Below are positions 17,232-24,135 of a stretch of 37,050 nt of DNA, piece after piece. The notes beneath the pieces were generated by a model that saw only the letters and a program-made list of their open reading frames with translations, was not told where the DNA came from and searched no databases. Each line of letters begins with the position of its first letter. The stretch's first letter is position 1. Location of the stretch: contig JAABSR010000003.1 in the NCBI GenBank assembly GCA_011390245.1, forward strand, positions 1 to 37,050, read 5' to 3'. This stretch comes from Campylobacterales bacterium. GTDB taxonomy: Bacteria; Campylobacterota; Campylobacteria; Campylobacterales; JAABSR01. A program made the position numbers and the translations under genes.

Positions 17232-18167
17232 CTATCTTCTTATTTTATCTAGATGCTCCTTGTAGGTTTTGCTAAATGTATGAGATCCATCTTTGTCTCT
17301 TACAAAATAGAGATAATCAACATCTGCTGGCGAAAGTGCTGCCCTTAGGGCTTCTATAGATGTCGAGCCTACAGGATGGGGTGGGATTCCTTTGTATTTG
17401 TAAGTGTTGTATCTTGAGGTATCACTTTTTATCATTTTTGGTGTAACTTTTACATGAGAGAACTCTCCATAGTTCAAAGATCCATCCATCTGAAGAGGCA
17501 TACCTCTTCTTAATCTGTTTCGAATAACTGCTGAGATTAGAGGCATCTCTTCAATATTTGCAGCCTCTTTTTGGATTATTGAAGCAATTGTTACATATTT
17601 AAACCACTGATTTTGGTCATACTCTCCAAGTATCTTAATAGACATATTTTTGTGCTTCTGTAAAGATCTATTTACTAAATAATACATAATATGATTTTCT
17701 TTGATTCCAATAGGGATAGAGTAGGTATCAGGTAAAATAACTCCATCTTTGTATGGAGCATATTTATTGTAGTAGTACTCAAGTTTGGAGGCATCTAGTG
17801 AGGATTTTTCACTTAGCTCTTTAAAGAGGAAATAGTTGGTCTCACCAGGGATTAATACTACATCAAACATTGCAGCTTTTGCATTTGCAATCCTATGCAA
17901 AAAATCAAATCTACTTAGGTGTTCGCTTCCTACATCTATCCACCCTTTTTGAGGTTTTCCAATACTCCTAAGAAGAAGTGCATCTACGCTTGAGAGTTGA
18001 AAGTTGTTTTTGATAAGGTGTGATATAATTTTGTTTATTCCGCCTTCTGGTATATACACTACTTTGCTTGAAGTGATGTGTAAAGACGCGTAGTAAGAGA
18101 GGCTAATAATGCATATAAAGATAATTTCCACAATTAGAAATATTATATTGAGTTTTTTTACTGTCAT
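17232..18167 (-). CDS. mltG: Endolytic murein transglycosylase
   Basis: MltG (YceG) cuts nascent peptidoglycan strands at the inner membrane and helps end glycan synthesis; older annotations call it aminodeoxychorismate lyase. From the ATG at 18167 it has 311 aa with an N-terminal membrane segment (about 6-27), the YIPEGGINKI start of the domain, and the catalytic motif ASIIQKEAANIEEMPLISAV with Glu at about 201, then NRLRRGMPLQMDGSLNYG. The start is preferred over an ATG five codons upstream because GGAG lies 9-10 bases before it. The 5' end overlaps the opposite-strand AsmA-like gene by 59 bases. In H. pylori, as I recall, a homologue sits between nth and oor, so the neighbourhood is conserved. 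Confidence 0.9.
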   Translation of the reverse strand: MTVKKLNIIFLIVEIIFICIISLSYYASLHITSSKVVYIPEGGINKIISHLIKNNFQLSSVDALLLRSIGKPQKGWIDVGSEHLSRFDFLHRIANAKAAMFDVVLIPGETNYFLFKELSEKSSLDASKLEYYYNKYAPYKDGVILPDTYSIPIGIKENHIMYYLVNRSLQKHKNMSIKILGEYDQNQWFKYVTIASIIQKEAANIEEMPLISAVIRNRLRRGMPLQMDGSLNYGEFSHVKVTPKMIKSDTSRYNTYKYKGIPPHPVGSTSIEALRAALSPADVDYLYFVRDKDGSHTFSKTYKEHLDKIRR

Positions 18168-20733
18168 TGCTATATGCTCCATAGTCTTTGTGTTTGCCCT
18201 ATTTAGAGGAATAGAGATAGATTCTATTCAGATTGGTAAACTAGAAATTCAAAAATTATATCTTAGCTTTGATAAGAGACTAATCTTGAAAGCACAAAAA
18301 GTTGCTCTCTCAGCCATAGATGATATGGGTGTTGAGGAAAAATCTTTTGAGCTAGATGATCTATATGAGCTAAGAGAAATTATTGAGAATCTCCTAAAAT
18401 ATCTTGATTATTTCAAAGAGATATATGTAGAAAATCTTCTTGTAGATGGAAGATCTTATGCGATTCTCTATGTCGAAAATATCTTTTATGTAGATATTCC
18501 AGAGCTAAATATCGCCACAACATTTGAGATCAATAAAAATAGAATCACTATGGATATAAAAAGCCTAAACTTCAAAGATTATGGGCTTTCACTTAGTGGA
18601 AATATAGACTATAACATAATCTCAAAAGAGGCAAAAATAGATGGTTTTTTCTTTTTCAAATCTGATGCAAGGATATTTTTTAACGCAAACTACTTTGACA
18701 ATAGCGGAAGGTTAAGTATCGAGGGCTACTCAAATGAGTTTGGGAGTATAAGATTCTTAGAGAGAGATTTTGAATTAAAAAATCCACCGCTTGAAAAGTG
18801 GCTATTTCAAAGAGTGGAGAGTAGCTCTTTAAAGATAGATAGTTTTTCGCTAGATTTGAATATCAAGGAGCCAAAGTATGAGGATTTGTACAGTTTAAAA
18901 GCAAGAGGATATGTAAACAATCCAGATGTCCTATTTGATAGTAAGCTCTCCAAAGTAAAAGCTAAAAGAGTTGATCTAAATTTTGAAGATAATGTACTAT
19001 ATTTTGATATAACAGAGCCTATATATAGAGATAAAAAGCTTGATGGCTCAAAACTAGAGATCATAGATGTGCTGGGTAAGTATCCACACCTAAATCTAGA
19101 TTTAAAAATAGATAATAGACTTGATAGAGATATACAGGAGATTTTGAAGAGATTTAATATCAATCTACCACTGATTCAACATAGTGGAAGCACAAAATCA
19201 GCTCTAAATCTTTTAGTCGATTTAAATAGCTACGATACGCTTGCAAAAGGAAAATTTGAGAGCAAAAATAGTGACTTTACTTTGGCAAATCTAGACTTTA
19301 AGATAGAAAAAAGTGAGATATTTTTAGAAAATAATGGCACAAATCACTTTGTGGAAATAAAAAATAGCAAAGCTTCACTCGATGATTTTCTAAGAGTGAA
19401 GCTTGATGGAAGGGTGGAGATTGTTGAAGAGATATTTTCTGGAAATGCTTTTATTTATGATTTTAATATCTCTAGAGGGGAGAACTCAGTAGTAGATATC
19501 AACAACATAAAGAGTGATTTTTTGATTGATTTTTCAAAAGATTTTGTCACTTTAGAGATGAAGAGGTTTGATATTTTTGCTACTTTTGATGATGAGAATA
19601 GTTTTGAGCTAAAGAGTCTTTCAAAAATCTATGATCACTCTGAAATACTAAAAGAGCACAAAATAGAATCTGGTAGAGCCAAAATTACAACGCAAGAGTT
19701 TGAAACTTTTAAGATAGATGCAACTATTGGTGAGCTCTCTTATCCAATAATCACCAAGGATAAAAAGAAGCTAAAAAATCTAAAAGTAGATATAGAGATA
19801 GAGCAAAACCTAACATATATAAAAGCAAAAAATCAAGAGATTGTAGTCTATATTGATGATGAGAGTAGTGTTATTTTTATTAACAATCACGATATTAACA
19901 TTTCAGATCAGTTTCTAGAGAGCATAGAGGGCAAAGAGAAAGAGAGTGGCAAACTCTACCTTAGTGCAATTGATACAAATATATACTTTAAAGATAGATT
20001 TATAGCATCTGATTTTATTGATATTTTAATAGATGGCGAGAATCTATATGGAGATATATGGCATAAAAATGGAAAAATGCATATAGATAAAAATGAGAAA
20101 AGAGTAGAGATAAACGCAAACAACTTTGGAGATGAATTTGTAAATAGATTTTTTGATAAAAAAATGGTGCGAGGTGGTGTTTTTAGAGCAAAAGCTAAGA
20201 TGAGTGGAGAACTAACTAAAGGTGTTATAAAGATTGAAAATAGCCAAATTTATAATCTAAACACACTAAATAACTTTTTTGCACTTATAGATACGATACC
20301 ATCATTGGTTGTTTTTAGAGATCCTGGATTCTCTCAAGAGGGGTATGAGATTATTGATGGATTTATAGAGTTTGGATATATAAATGATATTTTTGTGATA
20401 GAGAAGCTATATTTCAATGGCAAATCCGTTGATATAGAGGGTTTTGGGATGATTGATTTAAAAAATGATAGCTTGGATTTGGATTTTCAAATCCATACTG
20501 TTAAAAACTTAAGTGCAATAATAAATACTATTCCTTTTGTTGGCTATATACTTTTTGGTGATGATGGAAAAGTTAGTAGTGGTGTAAAAGTTACTGGAAA
20601 AATTGATGATCCAAAAGTTCAGAGCAAACTAATAGGTGAAACCTTGCAAGCTCCCATAAATTTTCTAGAGAGAATCATAAAAACTCCTTTTAAGCTTTTT
20701 GGATTTGATGGCAATAGCTCTAAAGATAGATAA
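18109..20733 (+). CDS. AsmA/YhdP-like (DUF3971 type) envelope protein
   Basis: 874-aa protein with one N-terminal membrane segment (about 12-32, NIILSFFTVIAICSIVFVFA) and a long periplasmic part of alternating short beta strands (repeated patterns such as VEIKNSKASLDDFLRVKLDG), as in AsmA/TamB/YhdP bridge-like proteins thought to move phospholipids between membranes. The C-terminal part has the family-like INTIPFVGYILFGDDGKVSSGVKVTGKIDDPKV and a final amphipathic stretch. AGAGG lies seven bases before the ATG at 18109, supporting this start even though it makes the 5' end overlap mltG. Function is inferred from architecture; the substrate is unknown. Confidence 0.75.
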   Translation: MHIKIISTIRNIILSFFTVIAICSIVFVFALFRGIEIDSIQIGKLEIQKLYLSFDKRLILKAQKVALSAIDDMGVEEKSFELDDLYELREIIENLLKYLDYFKEIYVENLLVDGRSYAILYVENIFYVDIPELNIATTFEINKNRITMDIKSLNFKDYGLSLSGNIDYNIISKEAKIDGFFFFKSDARIFFNANYFDNSGRLSIEGYSNEFGSIRFLERDFELKNPPLEKWLFQRVESSSLKIDSFSLDLNIKEPKYEDLYSLKARGYVNNPDVLFDSKLSKVKAKRVDLNFEDNVLYFDITEPIYRDKKLDGSKLEIIDVLGKYPHLNLDLKIDNRLDRDIQEILKRFNINLPLIQHSGSTKSALNLLVDLNSYDTLAKGKFESKNSDFTLANLDFKIEKSEIFLENNGTNHFVEIKNSKASLDDFLRVKLDGRVEIVEEIFSGNAFIYDFNISRGENSVVDINNIKSDFLIDFSKDFVTLEMKRFDIFATFDDENSFELKSLSKIYDHSEILKEHKIESGRAKITTQEFETFKIDATIGELSYPIITKDKKKLKNLKVDIEIEQNLTYIKAKNQEIVVYIDDESSVIFINNHDINISDQFLESIEGKEKESGKLYLSAIDTNIYFKDRFIASDFIDILIDGENLYGDIWHKNGKMHIDKNEKRVEINANNFGDEFVNRFFDKKMVRGGVFRAKAKMSGELTKGVIKIENSQIYNLNTLNNFFALIDTIPSLVVFRDPGFSQEGYEIIDGFIEFGYINDIFVIEKLYFNGKSVDIEGFGMIDLKNDSLDLDFQIHTVKNLSAIINTIPFVGYILFGDDGKVSSGVKVTGKIDDPKVQSKLIGETLQAPINFLERIIKTPFKLFGFDGNSSKDR

Positions 20734-20789
20734 AGGGCGGTTTACTGCCCGTGGGCTCTCTGCCGAAGAGCCTTTTTGGACTTGTGCAA
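20732..20789. repeat. 58-bp repeat, copy 1 (double hairpin with T tract)
   Basis: Exact match to the copy at 20807-20864, period 75 bases. It starts in the stop codon of the AsmA-like gene. Hairpin A: GGGCGG-TTTA-CTGCCC (20735-20750, six pairs with one G-T). Hairpin B: GGCTCT-N7-AGAGCC (20754-20772) followed by TTTTT. Hairpin B plus T5 fits an intrinsic terminator on the + strand. On the reverse strand hairpin A is followed by TTTA, so weak two-way function is possible. Confidence 0.9.
20754..20777 (+). terminator. Probable intrinsic terminator after the AsmA-like gene
   Basis: Stem GGCTCT/AGAGCC with a seven-base loop, then TTTTT at 20773-20777, about 20 bases after the stop codon. A second identical one is at 20829-20852. 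A double terminator directly upstream of nth implies either that nth has a promoter between or within the repeats, or that the hairpins only attenuate transcription. Confidence 0.6.
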
Positions 20790-20806
20790 TGATTGTGGTG
20801 ATAATA

Positions 20807-20864
20807 AAAGGGCGGTTTACTGCCCGTGGGCTCTCTGCCGAAGAGCCTTTTTGGACTTGTGCAA
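20807..20864. repeat. 58-bp repeat, copy 2 (double hairpin with T tract)
   Basis: Identical to copy 1 over all 58 bases, with hairpin A at 20810-20825 and hairpin B at 20829-20847 followed by TTTTT. It ends 16 bases before the nth start codon, just upstream of the nth ribosome site. The 17 bases between the copies (GATTGTGG and AT-rich sequence) are unrelated. GC content is far above the surroundings, which suggests an inserted or selected element rather than drift. Confidence 0.9.
20829..20852 (+). terminator. Second identical terminator-like hairpin, just before nth
   Basis: Stem GGCTCT/AGAGCC and T5, identical to the one at 20754-20777. Only about 28 bases separate its end from the nth start codon, which leaves little room for a promoter. 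It may act as an attenuator or an RNA-processing/stability element. Confidence 0.5.
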
Positions 20865-20880
20865 AAAGGAGATTAAATAG

Positions 20881-21525
20881 ATGAAACAATCAACTAAGAG
20901 TGAGATAGCAGATATAAAAGCTCTTTTTTTGGAGCACTATCCAGATAGCAAGACTGAGCTAAACTATCAAAATCCTTATGAACTTTTGGTCTCTGTCATG
21001 CTCTCTGCTCAATGCACTGATAAAAGAGTAAATATCATAACTCCTGCTCTTTTTGCAAAATATCCTGATGTAAACTCATTAAGTGTTGCAGAACTAGATG
21101 ATTTAAAGAGCATTATCAACTCTTGCTCATTTTTCAACAACAAAGCAAAAAACCTGATAAAAATGGCACAAGATGTTGTTTTGAAATTTGATGGTAAAAT
21201 ACCACTTTCAAGAGATGAGCTTATGACTCTAGCTGGCGTAGGTCAAAAGAGTGCAAATGTAGTGCTCATAGAGTATGCAAATGCAAATCTTATGGCTGTT
21301 GACACACATGTTTTTAGGGTTTCTCATAGACTTGGATTGAGCGATAAAAAGAGTGCTTTAGAGACAGAAATTGAACTATCAAAGAAACTAAAAGATAATC
21401 TTGATAAACTACATCAGGGAATGGTACTTTTTGGAAGGTATATTTGTAAATCTATCAATCCAAATTGCTATAATTGCTTTCTGATGGAGTACTGTAAATC
21501 AAAAAAGGGCTACAAGCCCTCATAA
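20881..21525 (+). CDS. nth: Endonuclease III (DNA glycosylase/AP lyase)
   Basis: Base-excision repair enzyme that removes oxidised pyrimidines and cleaves AP sites; 214 aa, normal length. The helix-hairpin-helix LAGVGQKSANVVL carries the catalytic Lys (K123), and AVDTHVFRVSHRLGL carries the catalytic Asp (D141). The C-terminal [4Fe-4S] motif C-X6-C-X2-C-X5-C is complete (C189, C196, C199, C205). LLVSVMLSAQCTDKRVN near 35-51 is the usual substrate-pocket segment. AGGAG lies nine bases before the ATG. It is first in a run with flagellar genes, 9 bases before the next one. Confidence 0.96.
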   Translation: MKQSTKSEIADIKALFLEHYPDSKTELNYQNPYELLVSVMLSAQCTDKRVNIITPALFAKYPDVNSLSVAELDDLKSIINSCSFFNNKAKNLIKMAQDVVLKFDGKIPLSRDELMTLAGVGQKSANVVLIEYANANLMAVDTHVFRVSHRLGLSDKKSALETEIELSKKLKDNLDKLHQGMVLFGRYICKSINPNCYNCFLMEYCKSKKGYKPS

Positions 21526-21534
21526 GGGTAGCTT

Positions 21535-21954
21535 GTGAGAGATATTATAGAAAAATCATTTTATAGATCATTTAAGGAGACACTTGGTATTAATTTACAA
21601 GAGTGTAGCGATTTGATAGAACGAGGTTTTACTTCTGAGATTCATATTGATGGTGATAGAAGGTTTTCTATCTACATAGTCTTTGAGAGAGGGTTGCTTG
21701 TTGAAGCATCAAATATTATGCTTTTTGATGATAACCCAGATGAGGAGACTATTATAGATCTTGGAAAAGAGCTTACAAATATTGTAGTTGGACTCTCAAA
21801 AGTTGTTGCTTCTGATGAAAATATAAGATACAACATATCAACACCTACATTTTTAGGCGATAGAGTTTTTGATAGAGAGTACAATAGTGCACTAGGGTTT
21901 ATTTGTAATGATAAAAGATGTTCAGCATATATCTGCTCTATCAATAGAGCATAA
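21535..21954 (+). CDS. CheX-like (CheC/CheX/FliY phosphatase fold) protein
   Basis: 139 aa, starting at GTG 21535 after AAGGG. The middle carries DLGKELTNIVVGLSKVV (about 74-90), which matches the helix of CheX-type phosphatases (consensus E-N-x-G/N pattern), followed by ISTPTFLGDRVF, in line with CheX/CheC. CheX dephosphorylates CheY-P in chemotaxis. Its position directly before fliN supports a role at the flagellar switch. The Glu and Asn of the active motif appear to be E78 and N81 by my count. The assignment is by motif shape only, so it could be a related non-enzymatic family member. Confidence 0.6.
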   Translation: MRDIIEKSFYRSFKETLGINLQECSDLIERGFTSEIHIDGDRRFSIYIVFERGLLVEASNIMLFDDNPDEETIIDLGKELTNIVVGLSKVVASDENIRYNISTPTFLGDRVFDREYNSALGFICNDKRCSAYICSINRA

Positions 21955-21962
21955 GGAGTTAG

Positions 21963-22298
21963 ATGGAAGATGCTTTTGAAGATGAGGTGTTTGATAAAAA
22001 TAACCTCATAAAATATCTTGATGAAATAATTCACAACTATACAGGACTCCTTGATATGGAGGTTGTATTTGCAGCAGAGCTAGGAGCTACTAAAATCTCT
22101 CTAAAAAATATACTCCAATTTGATAAAGGCTCAATAATAGATTTACAAAAACCAGCTGGAGAATCTGTAGAGACATTTGTAAATGGCAGGATAGTTGGCA
22201 AAGGTGAAGTTATGGTTTATGAGAAAAACCTAGCTATTAGGATAAATGAGATCCTAGATTCTAATGCAATAGTATATTATCTCACTAGAGAGAATTAG
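21963..22298 (+). CDS. fliN: Flagellar motor switch protein FliN
   Basis: 111-aa C-ring component that sits with FliM and the export ATPase. It has the SpoA/FliMN_C domain: LLDMEVVFAAELGATKISLKNIL (about 29-51), FDKGSIIDLQKPAGESVETFVNG (53-75), and GKGEVMVYEKNLAIRINEIL (79-98). AAGGAG precedes the ATG. Spacing to its neighbours is 8 and 3 bases, so it belongs to the nth-cheX-like-fliN-fliO run. Confidence 0.93.
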   Translation: MEDAFEDEVFDKNNLIKYLDEIIHNYTGLLDMEVVFAAELGATKISLKNILQFDKGSIIDLQKPAGESVETFVNGRIVGKGEVMVYEKNLAIRINEILDSNAIVYYLTREN

Positions 22299-22301
22299 GA
22301 A

Positions 22302-23201
22302 TTGATAAAAACCCTATCTCTATTGATGATTTTCTCTTTTTCACTTTTTGCTATATCTATCAATGATATAAGCTCTTACCCAAGAAGTGATAGGGTAGAT
22401 ATCATGCTCTCATTTGACAAACCTTTTGATAATGAGATATCTAGAAAAAGTGAAGATGGCTATACAGCAATTATTTTAAGAGGTGTAGGATATTTACAAA
22501 ATAGATCTATAGACATAGAAAAAAGTGGCGTGGAGAAGCTTAGGATTTTTGAACAAGATGGAGATACATATATTATCTTTATCTCTAAAGATTCTCTATC
22601 TGTCCAAGCCTCAAAAAGTGAAAATGGATATGGTTTAAGGCTCAGAGCTACTCAAATGCAAAATAGTGCTACTCAAGCAAATAAGAATACAACTCAAGCA
22701 AAGCAGGGTGCTAATAGTACTCCAATCCCTTTTCAAGGGCAACAAGGAGAACAACAAAATGAGCCTCAACCCTTAAGTGAAGTTCTTGCAAATGATGAAA
22801 TTGATTATACAAACTATATATCTGTTTTGGGAGTCTTAGGTGCTTTGGTTGTAGTGCTTTTGATAGTAAAAAGAAGAGTGGTAAGCTCAAAAAGTAGTAG
22901 TAGCTGGCTGTTTTCAAAGGGTAGCATAGAGGAGTCTATATCTATTATCTCCCAAAAAAATTTAGATGTAAAAAATAGAGTTGTTTTGCTAGAGAGCTAT
23001 GGTGTTAGATATCTTGTTATTATTGGTCAAAATGGAGTGATAGTTTTGGATAAATATTCAAAAAATGATAGAAAGACTCAAAAAAGAGAGATATTTGAGG
23101 AGCTTTTGGAAAACAACAAAGAGATGTTGGATTCATTTTTGGAGTTAGATAATAAAAAATTAGAGGATTTCAAGAAAAAAGCTAGCAGAGACTACTACTA
23201 A
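22302..23201 (+). CDS. FliO-like flagellar export protein
   Basis: 299 aa. The TTG at 22302 gives a signal-peptide-like start (MIKTLSLLMIFSFSLFA). A periplasmic domain covers about 18-115, then a Gln/Asn/Thr-rich linker (120-160), one membrane segment (171-190, YISVLGVLGALVVVLLIVKRR) and a FliO-type cytoplasmic part with ISIISQKNLDVKNRVVLLESYGVRYLVIIG (about 213-242). FliO helps assemble the FliP/Q/R export gate. The large periplasmic N-terminal domain is longer than enteric FliO, but a FliO of this kind lies next to fliN in Campylobacter, as I recall. The ribosome site AGGA lies unusually close (one base) to the TTG, so the exact start is uncertain. Confidence 0.7.
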   Translation: MIKTLSLLMIFSFSLFAISINDISSYPRSDRVDIMLSFDKPFDNEISRKSEDGYTAIILRGVGYLQNRSIDIEKSGVEKLRIFEQDGDTYIIFISKDSLSVQASKSENGYGLRLRATQMQNSATQANKNTTQAKQGANSTPIPFQGQQGEQQNEPQPLSEVLANDEIDYTNYISVLGVLGALVVVLLIVKRRVVSSKSSSSWLFSKGSIEESISIISQKNLDVKNRVVLLESYGVRYLVIIGQNGVIVLDKYSKNDRKTQKREIFEELLENNKEMLDSFLELDNKKLEDFKKKASRDYY

Positions 23202-23217
23202 CCACAATAAAATATAT

Positions 23218-24024
23218 ATGAGAAATCTACTATCACTTCTAGTGTCCATACTTCTCCATCTCATAATATTCTCCCTCTATTTTTACACTTTTGAGGAAAA
23301 AAAGAGTGTAGAGAGCTCTAAAGAGAATAAAAAGATATCTCTTCAAAATGTTGTTATAAAAGAGCAAAATACCCCTCCGAATCCTATAGAGAAAGAGCCT
23401 ATAAAAAAAGAGCCCATAAAGAAACCAAAACCTCCTATAGTAGAGGAAAAAATTGTTGAGACAAAAAAAGATATAAAACCTATAGAGAAGATAGTTCAAA
23501 AAAATGAGGAGAGGATTGCTAAAATAGAATCTACTGAGCAAAACAAAACCAAAAAACCAAAAACAGAAGAGAAAAAAAAGATAGAATCTATATCCATGAA
23601 AGATATTGAAGAGAGCCTCGTAAAAAATGAAACAGAGAAGAGTACACCACCAACTATAAAAAGTATAGATGATAGTATTAAAAAAAATGAGAAAATAGAT
23701 GATCTTTATGGTAGTGAATTTGATGAATATAGCAATGAACAAAAGGAGTTCATCAAAGAAAATCTAGATGATATTGGCAAAATAACACAGAGCTACCTAA
23801 GATATCCAAGAGTAGCTGTAGAGACTGCTCAGAGTGGAAAAAATATAGTTGAGTTCTATCTTCTTCCAAATGGAGATATAGAGGAGCTAAAGCTACTTAG
23901 AGGCTCAAGTTATACCCTACTTGATAAAAATAGCATAAGAACAGTAGAGATTGCTTATAAGGAGTATCCTAGACCAAAAGAGAGAACAAAAATAAGAATC
24001 AATGTATTTTATAGGTTATACTAG
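23218..24024 (+). CDS. TonB-like energy transducer
   Basis: 268 aa. It has an N-terminal membrane anchor (about 4-23), then a long Pro/Lys/Glu-rich spacer (about 50-160, with EKEPIKKEPIKKPKPPIVEE) and a C-terminal TonB domain (about 190-267) with YLRYPRVAVETAQSGKNIVEF, LLPNGDIEELKLLRGSSYTLLD and the end RTKIRINVFYRLY. TonB carries proton-motive-force energy to outer-membrane receptors. No exbB, exbD or receptor gene is in the window, so its partners are elsewhere. It follows the fliO-like gene by 16 bases without a strong ribosome site. Confidence 0.85.
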   Translation: MRNLLSLLVSILLHLIIFSLYFYTFEEKKSVESSKENKKISLQNVVIKEQNTPPNPIEKEPIKKEPIKKPKPPIVEEKIVETKKDIKPIEKIVQKNEERIAKIESTEQNKTKKPKTEEKKKIESISMKDIEESLVKNETEKSTPPTIKSIDDSIKKNEKIDDLYGSEFDEYSNEQKEFIKENLDDIGKITQSYLRYPRVAVETAQSGKNIVEFYLLPNGDIEELKLLRGSSYTLLDKNSIRTVEIAYKEYPRPKERTKIRINVFYRLY

Positions 24025-24046
24025 TTACAATTTTACACACTATCAA

Positions 24047-24077
24047 AATAGTATGTTACTTTATGTTACATACTATT
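24047..24077. promoter_or_regulatory. 10-bp inverted repeat with GTTAC half-sites upstream of acnB
   Basis: AATAGTATGT (24047-24056) and ACATACTATT (24068-24077) are exact reverse complements separated by 11 bases. The centre contains two direct copies of TATGTTAC. A further GTTAC is at 24024-24028. There is no T run, so it is more likely an operator than a terminator. It lies about 60-90 bases before the acnB start codon. Confidence 0.6.
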
Positions 24078-24135
24078 GCTAAATATCGCTATATATTGTA
24101 TATTACATCAGCTTATAACTAATCAAGGAGAGAAT

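Noticed and set aside
20732-20864. The tandem 58-bp repeats as a CRISPR array
   Set aside because: Only two copies with a single 17-base spacer, strong internal hairpins with T tracts and no cas genes in the window.
20699-20884. Open reading frames across the 58-bp repeats on both strands (61 and 74 aa) with a repeated KGRFTARGLSAEEPFWTCA
   Set aside because: They are open only because the repeat lacks stops and its period is a multiple of three; no own ribosome site, and they overlap the AsmA-like stop and the nth ribosome site.
21507-21520. GGGCTACAAGCCC hairpin at the end of nth as a terminator
   Set aside because: Three-base loop, no T tract, inside coding sequence and just before the ribosome site of the next gene.
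23239-23742. A 167-aa minus-strand frame with many Phe/Tyr/Leu residues inside the tonB-like gene
   Set aside because: It is the reverse complement of a Lys/Glu/Pro-rich coding stretch, which always gives Phe/Leu-rich shadows; no independent start signal.
24047-24077. The inverted repeat after tonB as a terminator
   Set aside because: No T run follows the right arm and it contains repeated half-sites, so an operator is more likely.
24076-24135. An N-terminal extension of acnB by 20 residues from a TTG
   Set aside because: It lies in the operator/promoter region, has no ribosome site, and the AAGGAG before the ATG at 24136 fits the family N-terminus.
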